NCBI RefSeq assembly: GCF_004421005.1
Contig: NZ_CP038026.1
Location: forward strand, 5,580,001 to 5,644,000
From: Pseudoduganella plicata
GTDB taxonomy: Bacteria > Pseudomonadota > Gammaproteobacteria > Burkholderiales > Burkholderiaceae_D
Direction of reading: 5' to 3'
DNA: 64,000 nucleotides
Translations under genes and position numbers: made by a program
Notes under the pieces: generated by a model
The model's database searches: none
What the model was told of the DNA's origin: nothing
What the model saw: only the letters and a program-made list of their open reading frames with translations
In this document: in pieces, positions 1 through 8,782 of the stretch
Layout: the number at the start of each line of letters is the position of its first letter
How positions within the stretch are numbered: position 1 is the first letter of the stretch

Positions 1-230
1 CATGCCGGGCGTTCGGCCGGCGGCAGGCGGTCGAGCAGGGCAACGGCCGTGCGCAGGTCCGTTTCCACGTAGTCGATCATGGTGCCCATCGTGACGTCGT
101 TGCGCTCGTCGATCGTCACCGTCGTCGTCAGCAGCTGCGCCGCCGCCAGCCCGGCCAGCAGGATCAGCGACAGGCGCGCGAACAGCGATGCCGGCACGAG
201 CCGGCGCAGCAGCGGCCGGGCGGTGTTCAT
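1..230 (-). CDS. Sensor histidine kinase, N-terminal part (cut by window edge)
   Basis: Only the first 76 codons are present; the gene runs off the left edge. The start is the ATG at 228-230, reading MNTARPLLRRLVPASLFARL, followed by a hydrophobic segment (LSLILLAGLAAAQLLTT) and a periplasmic-looking stretch. A short basic N-terminus, one membrane helix and a position directly after an OmpR-type regulator are typical of a membrane sensor kinase. No catalytic domain is visible, so the assignment rests on context. Its ATG overlaps the stop of an 11-codon mini-ORF (ATGA), the last of a chain of such junctions that begins at the regulator's stop codon. Confidence 0.7.
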   Translation of the reverse strand, partial: MNTARPLLRRLVPASLFARLSLILLAGLAAAQLLTTTVTIDERNDVTMGTMIDYVETDLRTAVALLDRLPPAERPA

Positions 231-353
231 GCGGCGTCCGCCAGCGGCAGGGTGGTGTTCATGCGGCGTCCGCCAGCGGCAGGGTGGTGTTCATGCGCCG
301 CTCCCCAGCCGCGGGGTGGTTCGTGCGCTGCTGCCGAGCGGCAGGGTGTTCAT
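222..353 (-). repeat. 32-bp tandem repeat forming three coupled mini-ORFs between regulator and kinase
   Basis: Direct repeats (two clean 32-bp steps, then a degenerate 59-bp one) separate the response regulator from the kinase. On the minus strand each copy ends in GCATGAACACC, recreating an ATGA stop/start overlap. The junctions lie at 350-353, 291-294, 259-262 and 227-230. They delimit three mini-ORFs: 20 codons (291-353, MNTLPLGSS...) and two of 11 codons each (259-294 and 227-262, both MNTTLPLADAA). The likely origin is duplication of the original regulator/kinase junction. The effect would be a relay of translational coupling before the kinase start. Confidence 0.8.
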
Positions 354-1090
354 GCGCCGCTCCCGAGCGGCGTTACGGCGCACGACAGGACGTAGCCTTC
401 GCTGCGCAGTGTCTTGATGTACCGCGGCTCGCGCGGATCGTCGCGCAGGCGCTGGCGCAGGCGGCTGACGAGGATGTCGATGGAGCGGTCGAACGCTTCG
501 GCATCCATGCCGTGCGTCAGCGTCAGCAACTGCTCGCGCGACAGCACCCGCTGCGGATGGTCGAGAAAGACGCGCAGCAGCCGGTATTCGGCGCTGCTGA
601 GGGATACTTCGACGCCGTCCGCGTCCAGCAGGTGGCGCCCCACCACGTCCAGTCGCCACGTGCCGAAGCCGATCGCCTGGGCCGCTTCCGTTACCTGCAT
701 ATTGGGTGGCAGCATGCGCGTGCGGCGCAGCACGGCCTTCAGGCGCGCCAGCAGCTCGCGCGCCGCGAACGGCTTGGCCATGTAGTCGTCCGCGCCCAGC
801 TCCAGGCCGACGATACGGTCCGTTTCGTCGTCGCGCGCCGTCAGCATCACGACGGGAATGGCGCGGTGCCGCCCCGCGCGCAGCTCGCGGCACAGCGCCA
901 GGCCATCGTCGCCGGGCAGCATGATGTCGAGGATGATGACGTCCGGTGTCGCCAGCGCCAGCGCCGCGCGCATGGCGCGGCCGTCGGCCACCGCCGTGCA
1001 GCGCAGGCCCTGCTTTTCGAGATAGGCGGCGACGAGCTCGCGGATCGCATGGTCGTCGTCGACCAGCAGGACATGATCAATCTCCGGCAC
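350..1090 (-). CDS. OmpR/PhoB-family response regulator
   Basis: A 246-residue regulator. Residues about 5-118 are a receiver domain with the acidic pair in LLVDDDHA, the phospho-acceptor Asp in VIILDIMLPGDDG, the switch Thr in VVMLTARDDE and the Lys in YMAKPFAARE. Residues about 140-235 are a winged-helix DNA-binding domain (SSAEYRLLRVFLDHPQRVLS, ending in SRLRQRLRDDP and IKTLRSEGYVL). The start is GTG at 1088-1090, preceded by AGGAG at a suitable distance. The stop overlaps the next start (ATGA) and leads through mini-ORFs to the kinase gene. The divergent hybrid kinase starts about 115 bp away; a GTGTGC-TGA-GCACAC palindrome lies between them. Confidence 0.93.
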   Translation of the reverse strand: MPEIDHVLLVDDDHAIRELVAAYLEKQGLRCTAVADGRAMRAALALATPDVIILDIMLPGDDGLALCRELRAGRHRAIPVVMLTARDDETDRIVGLELGADDYMAKPFAARELLARLKAVLRRTRMLPPNMQVTEAAQAIGFGTWRLDVVGRHLLDADGVEVSLSSAEYRLLRVFLDHPQRVLSREQLLTLTHGMDAEAFDRSIDILVSRLRQRLRDDPREPRYIKTLRSEGYVLSCAVTPLGSGA

Positions 1091-1167
1091 GGTGCAGCTC
1101 CTGTATGTAATCGCCCGGCGCTATTGTAGTGGCCCGCGGCAGGCCACGGCAAAACGGGGGCGAAGTC

Positions 1168-1182
1168 GTGTGCTGAGCACAC
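1168..1182. promoter_or_regulatory. Palindrome GTGTGC-TGA-GCACAC between divergent signalling genes
   Basis: A perfect inverted repeat with 6-bp arms and a 3-nt spacer lies in the 115-bp region between the OmpR-type regulator (minus) and the hybrid kinase (plus), about 24 bp before the kinase start. It could be an operator. Its spacing differs from the CRP/FNR-like palindrome found elsewhere in the window. The bound factor is unknown. Confidence 0.35.
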
Positions 1183-1205
1183 CCGAAACCTGCGACAATC
1201 CCGGG

Positions 1206-3608
1206 ATGATGACCCTTTCCGACTTCCAGGCACTGTTCCGTGTAACACCCTATCCCTACCTCGTGATGTCGCCTGATCTGACGGTGGTTGCCGCCAGCGG
1301 CGCCTACCTGCGTTCCGTCCAGCGTACCGAGGAGGACATCGTCGGCCGCTATGTCTTCGAAGCGTTTCCCGAGAATCCGGACAACCCGCAAGCGACCAAT
1401 ATTGCCGAGGTCAAGGCTTCGATGCTGCGCGCGCTGGCGAAGGGCGAGCCCGATACGACGGCGTTCGTGCGCTACGCCGTGGCGGTCCGGAAGCCGGACG
1501 GCGTGCATTTCGAGGAGCGTTACTGGAGCACGGTGCATACGCCGGTAATCGGGCCGGACGGCGAGCCCGTGCTGGTGTTCCAGAACCCGATGGACGTGAC
1601 GGAGCTGTACCGCTTCGATGCGCAGTCGGGCGTCGCCACCTTGCAACTGACGCCGCCGGTCGCCGGCAATGCGGAAAACTTCAACCGGGCGCAGATGCAC
1701 GAAGCGCTGTCGCGCATCCTGAACAACGAGCGCGAACACCTGCGCAGCTTGTTCAATCAGGCCCCCGGGTTTGTCGCGGTGCTGATGGGACCGAAGCACG
1801 TATTCGAAATGGTAAACGAGGCGTACTACCAGCTGGTCGGCCACCGCGAGCTGATAGGCAAGGCGGTGTGGGAGGCGCTGCCGGAGGTGGCGGGCCAGGG
1901 CTACGAGGAATTCCTCGACATGGTCTACCGCACCGGCGAGCAGTGGGAAACGCGGGCGCGGCCCATCGCCGTGCAACGCGTGCCGGGCGGGCCGATCGAG
2001 CAGCGCTACGTCGACCTGGTCTACCAGCCGTACAAGGACCAGCATGGCGAAACCATCGGCATCTTCGCCCAGGGTTACGACGTCACGGAGAGCGTCGAGG
2101 CGCAGCAGGCCAAGCGCGAAAGCGAACAGCGGCTGCGCGACGGCATGGACGCGGCCAAGATGGTGGTGTGGGACTGGGATCTAGAGACGGGCAAGCTCGA
2201 ACAGTCCGACAATACGCTCACGGTGCTCGGTTTTTCGCCCACGCGGATGGACGCGGCGGCCGCGTTCATCCATCCGGACGACCGCGAACAGATCGCCAGC
2301 GCCCGCCGTGCGGCGCTGGCGGGCCAGGGGGCCTACCAGGCGATCGTCCGTTTCACCCGGCCGGACAACCGCAAGCTGATCTGGCTCGACAGCCGTGGCC
2401 GGGTGCAGCACGACGCCGACGGGCGGCCCGTGCGCATCCGCGGCGTGACGGTGGACGTGACGGAGCGGTACCAGGCCGAGTTCGAACTGCGCGAAGCAAA
2501 CCGCAAGAAGGACGAGTTCCTTGCCATGCTGGCGCACGAGCTGCGCAACCCGCTGGCGCCGATCAGCACCGCGGCGGAGATGCTGCGCATGACGGCAGAC
2601 AGCGATCCGCGTACGAAGCGCGCCAGCGAAGTCATTGGCCGCCAGGTGCGGCACATGACGGCGCTGGTGGACGACCTGCTCGACGTCTCGCGCGTCACGC
2701 GCGGGCTGGTGGAGCTGGAGATGGCGCCGGTCGACATCAAGGCGGCCGCCGCCAGCGCCGTCGAGCAGGTGCGGCCGCTGCTGGAAGGGCGCAACCACAC
2801 CCTGACGGTGCGCACCGGCTCGCCCGTCGCGCTGGTGCAGGGCGACCGCACGCGGCTCGTCCAGGTGATTGCCAACCTCCTCAACAACGCGGCCAAGTAC
2901 ACGCCGCAAGGCGGCGACATCACGCTGGCGCTGGACGTGGCGGCCGGCCGGGTACGCGTGTGCGTGAGCGATAACGGCATCGGCATCGACGATGCGCTGC
3001 TGCCGCACGTGTTCGAGCTGTTCACCCAGGCAGAGCGCACGCCGGATCGCGCCCAGGGCGGACTCGGGATCGGCCTGGCACTGGTGCGCACCATCGTCGG
3101 ACTGCATGGCGGCGAGGTGCATGCGCACAGCAAGGGTGCCGGCAGGGGCAGCGAATTCACCGTCTCGCTGCCCGCGCTTGGGCGTTTTCCGGTGCCGGAG
3201 GATGCGCCGGACCGGACCAATCCATCCGGAGCGGGCCAACTCGTGCCCCTGCGGGTGATGATCGTGGACGACAACGTGGATGCAGCGGAATCGCTGGCCG
3301 TGCTGCTGGAGGCGGGCGGGCACCGCACGACGGTGCTGGCGTCGCCGCTGGAGGCCATCGCGGCGGCGCAGGCGGACCCGCCGCAGGTCTTCATCCTCGA
3401 TATCGGCCTGCCCGAGCTGGATGGCTTCCAGCTCGCGCGGCGCCTGCGCGCCGACGAACGGACGGGCGGCGCTCTGTTCGTGGCGCTGACGGGGTATGGC
3501 CAGGCACACGACCGCGTGCTGTCGCGGGCGGCCGGCTTCCACCATCATCTCGTCAAGCCCGTCGATATCGGTCAGCTGACGGCCATCCTGGCCGCCGTGC
3601 GGCACTAG
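1206..3608 (+). CDS. Hybrid sensor histidine kinase (PAS-PAS-PAS-HisKA-HATPase-REC)
   Basis: About 800 residues with no clear membrane segment, so probably cytoplasmic. In order: a PAS fold (about 8-130), a second PAS (about 190-310, FNQAPGFVAVLMG), a third PAS (about 325-435, MVVWDWDLETGKLEQSD, closing with DVTERYQAEFELREA), HisKA with the phospho-acceptor His in LAMLAHELRNPLAPI, a HATPase domain with N box LLNNAAKYT and G box GLGIGLALVR, and a C-terminal receiver with phospho-Asp in FILDIGLPELDG. The start at MMTLSDFQALF was preferred over an upstream in-frame extension that is low-complexity and reaches into the promoter region. It would autophosphorylate and pass phosphate to its own receiver; the signal is unknown. 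Confidence 0.9.
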   Translation: MMTLSDFQALFRVTPYPYLVMSPDLTVVAASGAYLRSVQRTEEDIVGRYVFEAFPENPDNPQATNIAEVKASMLRALAKGEPDTTAFVRYAVAVRKPDGVHFEERYWSTVHTPVIGPDGEPVLVFQNPMDVTELYRFDAQSGVATLQLTPPVAGNAENFNRAQMHEALSRILNNEREHLRSLFNQAPGFVAVLMGPKHVFEMVNEAYYQLVGHRELIGKAVWEALPEVAGQGYEEFLDMVYRTGEQWETRARPIAVQRVPGGPIEQRYVDLVYQPYKDQHGETIGIFAQGYDVTESVEAQQAKRESEQRLRDGMDAAKMVVWDWDLETGKLEQSDNTLTVLGFSPTRMDAAAAFIHPDDREQIASARRAALAGQGAYQAIVRFTRPDNRKLIWLDSRGRVQHDADGRPVRIRGVTVDVTERYQAEFELREANRKKDEFLAMLAHELRNPLAPISTAAEMLRMTADSDPRTKRASEVIGRQVRHMTALVDDLLDVSRVTRGLVELEMAPVDIKAAAASAVEQVRPLLEGRNHTLTVRTGSPVALVQGDRTRLVQVIANLLNNAAKYTPQGGDITLALDVAAGRVRVCVSDNGIGIDDALLPHVFELFTQAERTPDRAQGGLGIGLALVRTIVGLHGGEVHAHSKGAGRGSEFTVSLPALGRFPVPEDAPDRTNPSGAGQLVPLRVMIVDDNVDAAESLAVLLEAGGHRTTVLASPLEAIAAAQADPPQVFILDIGLPELDGFQLARRLRADERTGGALFVALTGYGQAHDRVLSRAAGFHHHLVKPVDIGQLTAILAAVRH

Positions 3609-3810
3609 GCATGCTCGCCGCGCACGGCGCTTCGGTCGAGACCTGGGCGGCGCCTTCGCGCATGCCCCTGGCGTGAGTGCGGCCATCGAGAAGCCGTGCC
3701 ACGAAGGGGAAACTGCTCAACAACATGACCGTTGCAGGGTCGGTTTTGTGCCCGAAACCCCCTATGATGTCGAGCATCGGCCGCTGCGCGGCCTTCGTTC
3801 ATCGCCGCCC

Positions 3811-6800
3811 ATGCCGACATCGTCAACGTTCTTCCGCATTCTGCTGGGCGCCGCCGTGGCGCTCGGCGTCGCCTTCCCCGCCGCCACCCAGGAACTGGGC
3901 ATCCCGCAAGCGTCCGACGCCGCCCGCCACGGCAAGCACAAAGGCAGCGCCGCCCAGGCCACCAGCACCTGGATCATGGCCGCCACGACTCGTACGTCGC
4001 CCGGCACGATCAGCCTGTTTTCGTCGCAGGACGGCGTCACCTGGACGTCGCTGGCTTCCGAAGCCGTACGGCCGCCGCAAGGCACGCCGCGTGCGCCGGC
4101 GCTGATCCGGTACGGCGAGTTTTATTATCTGCTGTATGCGACGGGCGAGCGCACGCTGGTGCTGACGCGTTCGCGCGACCTGCGCCAGTGGGAGGCCGGG
4201 CGCGACGTGCCGACGGACGGCATGGGCGCCATCGCCGCCGTGCAGTGGGAGCGCGGCAGTGCGCCCAGGGCCATCGTGACGACGGTCGATGGCACGGCGT
4301 GGACGCTGCAGCCGGATGCCGGTTGGTCGCGCTGGACCGCGGCGCGCGCGGCCGGCAAGCCTGCCGATGGCGCGGCGCGGGCCGCGCCGCAAGGTGCCGC
4401 GGCCAACGCCGACGAAATGTCGGTACTGGTGGAGGAGCGCAAGGCGTTTGCCCAGGCCACGGCGCCGCGAGGCAAGCCGAAAAAGGTCGCCTGGGACCAG
4501 CACTCCCTGATGGTGGACGGCAAGCGCATCGTCGTCTGGTCCGGCGAGATGCACCCGTTCCGGCTGCCCAATCCATCCCTGTGGCGCGACGTGATCCAGA
4601 AGATGAAGGCGCTCGGCTTCAACGGGGTGGCGTTCTATTTCGACTGGGGTTACCACTCGCCGGCGCCCGGCGTGTACGACTTCTCGCACGTGCGCAACGT
4701 CGAGCGGGCGCTGGAGATCGCGGAAGAAGAGGGCATGTACATCATCGCCCGCACCGGACCCTACGTGAACGCGGAGCTGACGGGCGGCGGCTTCCCCGGC
4801 TGGATGTTCCGTAACCGCGCCGAGGCGCGCACGGACGACCCGGTCTACCTGGCCGCCGTGGACGAGTGGATGACGCAGGTTAACGCCATCGCCGCGCGCC
4901 ACCAGATCACGACAGGGGGCGGCAACGTCATCGCCTACCAGCTGGAAAACGAGTTGGGCAAGGTCGAGCCGAAACACGTGCGCCACATGGCGCACCTGGC
5001 GGCCAAGGCGCGCGCGGACGGCATTTCGGTGCCGTTCTTCCACAACGCGGCGGGCCGGTTGCCCGACTGGACGCCGCCGGACTCCAGCGCGCCGTGGGCC
5101 AATCCCGGCCCGACGGACCTGTATGCCTTCGACGGCTACCCCGGCGGCACGTGCAACGTGCATGCCGACCCGGCAGGGCCGAATCGTGCCCCCGACTGGG
5201 GCATCTACGGCAACGGCTCGCCGAAGACGGGCGCGCTGTCGTCGCCCGGCACGCCGGGATTCGCCGCGGAGCTGGGCGGCGGCTGGTTCGATTACTGGGG
5301 CTCTAACGGCACCTATGCCTGCACGGCCGAACGGCAGGGCAAGGGTTACCAGCGGGTGTTCTACGGTACCAACCTGATCAACCGCATCACGATCCATAAC
5401 ATCTACATGACGTTCGGCGGCACGTCGTGGGGCTGGCTGGCCGGGCCGGTCGTCTACACGTCCTACGATTACGGGGCGCCGATCGCCGAAGACCGCGCGC
5501 TGCGGCCCAAGGCGCTGGCGCTCAAGCAGCAGGGCATGTTCGTGCAGGCCGCGCAGGACGTGCTGGCGCAAATGGACAAGGGCGCGCCGATCGCGACGTC
5601 GACGCAGCGCGCGAAGGTCTACCATAACGTCAATGCGAAGACGGGCGCGCACGTCCTGTTCGCCGTCCACAATCCATCGGACCTGACCAGCGACGACAGC
5701 TTCACGTTCGACCTGAAGATGAAGAGCGGCGGGTACAAGGTGCCGCTGCGGCTGAACGGCCAGGATGCGAAGATGCTGCTGGCCGACTATCCGCTGGAGC
5801 GCCAGCACCTGGTCTACTCCACGTCCGAACTGCAGACGCATTTCCAGAACGGCGCACGCGACATCGCGCTGCTGCATGGCCGCGACGGCGAGGCCGGGGA
5901 GACGCTGTTGCGCTACACCGGAACGCCGAAGGTGGAGGTTGTCGCGGGCAAGGTCAGGGCGCGCTTCGACCAGAAGCGCGGCGTGCTGAAACTGACATAC
6001 GTGCACGACGGCCTGGCGCGCGTGCGCATCGAAGGCGGCAACCGGCCGCCCTTGCTGCTGTTGCTCGCCGACGAGAAGACCAGCGTGAACTTCTGGACGC
6101 AATCCACGCCGGCCGGTACGGTGCTGGAACTGACGCCCGCCCTGGTGCGCAGCGCAGGCGTCGATGGCGACACGCTGCGCCTGACGGGCGACACGACGGC
6201 CGACAGCCCGCTGGAAATCTGGGGGCCGGCCATTGGCAGCGCCACATTCAACGGCGTGCCACTGGCGCTGGCGGCCCAGCCGGACGGCAGCTGGCGCGCC
6301 GATGCCGTCAGGGGGCCGGAGGCCATCGGCCTGCCGGATCTGACCGCGCAGCCCTGGCAGCGGCGCATGGACAGCGTCGAGGCGCAGCCCGGCTACGACG
6401 ATGGCGCCTGGGTGCGCGCCGACGCACGCGCGTCGGCTGCGCAGACGTGGACAGGCCCGGAACGGGGCCAGCCGACACTGGCAATGAGCGACTACGGGTT
6501 TCACCATGGCGACGTCTGGTACCGCGGCCACGTGGACATCGGCGACCCGAAGACCAATCAACTGGAGCTGTTCTATGGCGCGGGCGGAGCAGGCATGCTG
6601 CAGGTCTGGATCGACGGCCGCTTCGTCGGCCAGCATGAACTGGACGTCGGGCGCCAGTTTCCGGAGACGACGGACAGCGCGAAGTTCAGCCTGGGCCAGC
6701 TGACGCCGGGACCGCACGTGATCGCCGTCATGGTGCGCAACAACTCGCACAACTGGGACCTGATGGCCGACGACGCCCACCGGGAGGCACGTGGGCTGAT

Positions 6801-7380
6801 CGCCGCGTCGCTGACATCGAAGGGCGGGCGCCGTTTCGCCGTGCCGCTCGCGTGGCGCATCCAGGGCAACCAGGGCGGAGAAGCGATTGCCGATCCCGTG
6901 CGCGGGGCGATGAACAACGGCGGCCTCTTTGGCGAGCGGCAGGGCTGGCACCTGCCGGCCCGCAGCGGGGACGCTGGCTGGACCGCCGCACAACCGACGG
7001 CTGCGCCGCCGGCGCCGGGCACCTACTGGCTGCGCACGTCGTTCGACCTGAAGCTGCCGGCGGAGCACGACGTGCAGCTGGGTCTCGCGTTTGGCGACAC
7101 CACGCGGCCCCGCTCCGAGCGCGAGAACCGCGCCCTGATTTTCGTGAACGGCTGGAACATGGGCCAGTTCATCGCCCACGTCGGGCCGCAACGCACGTTC
7201 GTCATCCCGCCCGGCATCCTCAACCCGAATGGTCCCAATACGATTGCGCTGGCCGTCACGACCGACGGCAAGGCGGACAATGCGCTGGAACCCGTGCGGC
7301 TGGTGAACCTGCGCGCGGCACGCGGCGGCGTGCCGCTGGAAATCATGCCCGGGGCGGCGGCGTCACCATCAGCGCGTTGA
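3811..7380 (+). CDS. Secreted glycoside hydrolase family 35 beta-galactosidase
   Basis: 1,189 residues from the chosen ATG, which begins a signal peptide (FFRILLGAAVALGVAFPAAT). Residues about 45-165 resemble GH43-like propeller blades (ISLFSSQDGVTWTSL, then TLVLTRSRDLRQWE). The GH35 barrel starts near residue 225 (VWSGEMHPFRLPNPSLWRD) with TGPYVNAELTGGGFPGW, the acid/base Glu in YQLENELG and the nucleophile region AAELGGGWFDYWG near residue 487. Beta-sandwich domains follow, including a jelly-roll-like part near the C-terminus (NGWNMGQFIAHVGPQRTF). Expected role: removal of terminal beta-galactose from plant or other polysaccharides outside the cytoplasm. The 3' end overlaps the convergent gene by 38 bp. 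The start is uncertain because no strong ribosome-binding site was seen. Confidence 0.9.
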   Translation: MPTSSTFFRILLGAAVALGVAFPAATQELGIPQASDAARHGKHKGSAAQATSTWIMAATTRTSPGTISLFSSQDGVTWTSLASEAVRPPQGTPRAPALIRYGEFYYLLYATGERTLVLTRSRDLRQWEAGRDVPTDGMGAIAAVQWERGSAPRAIVTTVDGTAWTLQPDAGWSRWTAARAAGKPADGAARAAPQGAAANADEMSVLVEERKAFAQATAPRGKPKKVAWDQHSLMVDGKRIVVWSGEMHPFRLPNPSLWRDVIQKMKALGFNGVAFYFDWGYHSPAPGVYDFSHVRNVERALEIAEEEGMYIIARTGPYVNAELTGGGFPGWMFRNRAEARTDDPVYLAAVDEWMTQVNAIAARHQITTGGGNVIAYQLENELGKVEPKHVRHMAHLAAKARADGISVPFFHNAAGRLPDWTPPDSSAPWANPGPTDLYAFDGYPGGTCNVHADPAGPNRAPDWGIYGNGSPKTGALSSPGTPGFAAELGGGWFDYWGSNGTYACTAERQGKGYQRVFYGTNLINRITIHNIYMTFGGTSWGWLAGPVVYTSYDYGAPIAEDRALRPKALALKQQGMFVQAAQDVLAQMDKGAPIATSTQRAKVYHNVNAKTGAHVLFAVHNPSDLTSDDSFTFDLKMKSGGYKVPLRLNGQDAKMLLADYPLERQHLVYSTSELQTHFQNGARDIALLHGRDGEAGETLLRYTGTPKVEVVAGKVRARFDQKRGVLKLTYVHDGLARVRIEGGNRPPLLLLLADEKTSVNFWTQSTPAGTVLELTPALVRSAGVDGDTLRLTGDTTADSPLEIWGPAIGSATFNGVPLALAAQPDGSWRADAVRGPEAIGLPDLTAQPWQRRMDSVEAQPGYDDGAWVRADARASAAQTWTGPERGQPTLAMSDYGFHHGDVWYRGHVDIGDPKTNQLELFYGAGGAGMLQVWIDGRFVGQHELDVGRQFPETTDSAKFSLGQLTPGPHVIAVMVRNNSHNWDLMADDAHREARGLIAASLTSKGGRRFAVPLAWRIQGNQGGEAIADPVRGAMNNGGLFGERQGWHLPARSGDAGWTAAQPTAAPPAPGTYWLRTSFDLKLPAEHDVQLGLAFGDTTRPRSERENRALIFVNGWNMGQFIAHVGPQRTFVIPPGILNPNGPNTIALAVTTDGKADNALEPVRLVNLRAARGGVPLEIMPGAAASPSAR

Positions 7381-8146
7381 GGGTGCCATAGCCGGGCGAG
7401 GGCGCCGTGACGCGGCCGCTCGCCAGGAACTCCCCGATGGCCGCCTGCGCCTGGCCAAACGCCGCCTCGCCGATGGCGGTGCCGGCCGACAGGCGCCGCA
7501 CGCCCAGTTCGCGCAGCCGGTCCGGCGGCGGCAACGACGGCAGCGCCATCACGTTCAGCGGCAGCGCGACAGCGGCGGCGACGGCGGCGATGTCGCTTTC
7601 GTCGGCGATACCCGGCACGAACAGGCCGCTGGCACCCGCTTCACGATACAGCGCCCCCCGGCGCACCGTTTCCGCGACCCGCTCGCCGGCCGGGGCCAGC
7701 CCGCGCAGGAACACGTCCGTGCGGACATTGACGAACAGGCGCACGCCGGCTGACTGCGTACCCGCGCGGATGGCGGCGACCTTGCGGCAGAGCAGGTCGA
7801 CGGCACCGCTGCCGTCCTCGATATTGATGCCGACGATGCCGGCATCGAGCAGCTGGCGCACCAGGGCGCCGACGGCTGCGGGGTCGTCGCTGTAGCCATC
7901 TTCGATGTCCAGCGTCAGCGGCAGGGGCGAGACGCGGCCGATGGCGCGCGCCGTCGCCAGCACCAGGTCGACGGGCAGGTGGCTGCCGTCGGCATAGCCG
8001 TGCGCCCAGGCGACGGCCCCGCTGCTGGTGGCCAGCGCGACGGCGCCGGCGGCCTGCGCCAGCCGCGCGCTGCCGCCGTCCCAGCAGTTCGCCAGCATCA
8101 GCAGGCGGTCCGCGTGCAGGCGGTGGAACAGTTCATCGTTGTTCAT
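7343..8146 (-). CDS. Isocitrate lyase / PEP mutase superfamily protein
   Basis: 267 residues starting MNNDELFHRLHAD, with GAGGAG just upstream. Family hallmarks are LANCWDGGSARLAQAAG, the metal-binding DIEDGYSDDP and INIEDG, and the late barrel strand motif ALPSLPPPDRLRELGVRRLS. The catalytic Cys loop (KKCGH-like) of true isocitrate and methylisocitrate lyases is not evident. It is therefore a member of the wider family that makes or cleaves C-C or C-P bonds in oxo-acids, with unknown substrate. The start overlaps the stop of the decayed ada/alkA gene (ATGA, 8143-8146), so the two were once an operon. Confidence 0.85.
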   Translation of the reverse strand: MNNDELFHRLHADRLLMLANCWDGGSARLAQAAGAVALATSSGAVAWAHGYADGSHLPVDLVLATARAIGRVSPLPLTLDIEDGYSDDPAAVGALVRQLLDAGIVGINIEDGSGAVDLLCRKVAAIRAGTQSAGVRLFVNVRTDVFLRGLAPAGERVAETVRRGALYREAGASGLFVPGIADESDIAAVAAAVALPLNVMALPSLPPPDRLRELGVRRLSAGTAIGEAAFGQAQAAIGEFLASGRVTAPSPGYGTLNALMVTPPPRA

Positions 8147-8729
8147 GAGGTCTCCTCGTTCAGGTGGGTGTCGGTACAACGCAGGTGGCGCGCGGCGTAG
8201 GCGCGCCATGGCCGCCAGGCGACGCTGCGCGCGGCCAGTGCCGGGTCGGCGCAGTCGAAGACGTCGCTGGCGTCGGCGGGTGCCGTGCTGTCGCCTTCGG
8301 CCTGCTGCGCCAGGGAGAGCAGCGTGGCGCGCCGGGCAGGGGAGACGGGCAGCGCGGACAGGTCGGCCGCGAGGACACATGCCGCCGTCGGAAACAGCGG
8401 GCGGCGATGGACCCCAGCGCGGGCTCGTCGTACGGGCCGCTCTCGGCCAGCAGTGCGAGCGCTCGCGCTACCGTATCGGAGCTGCCGCGCCACGTGCCGC
8501 CGCCGGGTGCCGATTCGGGGCGGCAGCGCAGGCAGGGGCGGAAGCCGTCCTGCTGGGCCGCCGCCGCCGACGGGTAGAAGCGGCAGTTCTCGACGCGCGG
8601 TGTGCGCGCAGGGCAGATGGGGCGGCAGTAGATGCCGGTCGACGTAACGCCGATGAACAGGCGGCCGTCGAAGCGCGCGTCGCGTGTCTGGATGGCCCGG
8701 TGGCAGGTAATGTGGTCGTTGAAATCCAT
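8143..8729 (-). pseudogene. alkA: Decayed Ada/AlkA-type DNA alkylation repair gene
   Basis: The first ~90 codons encode an intact Ada-type zinc/methyl-acceptor domain (DGRLFIGVTSTGIYCRPICP, ENCRFYP, PCLRCRPES) and the start of an AraC-type HTH (YDEPALGSIAAR). Near 8395 the frame changes and the sequence jumps to the C-terminal part of an AlkA glycosylase (LFPTAACVLAADLSALPVSP, then AWRPWRAYAARHL). Most of the HTH and the first part of the glycosylase are gone. A second gap (after AQQAEGD, before DASDVFD) has removed the HhH motif and the catalytic Asp region. The stop still overlaps the next start (ATGA). The Ada-like fragment may still be made, but the glycosylase cannot work. Confidence 0.8.
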
Positions 8730-8782
8730 GCCGCCATGATGACATGGCGGGCATGGTCAACGCTGGCGGAAAACGGCCGCTG

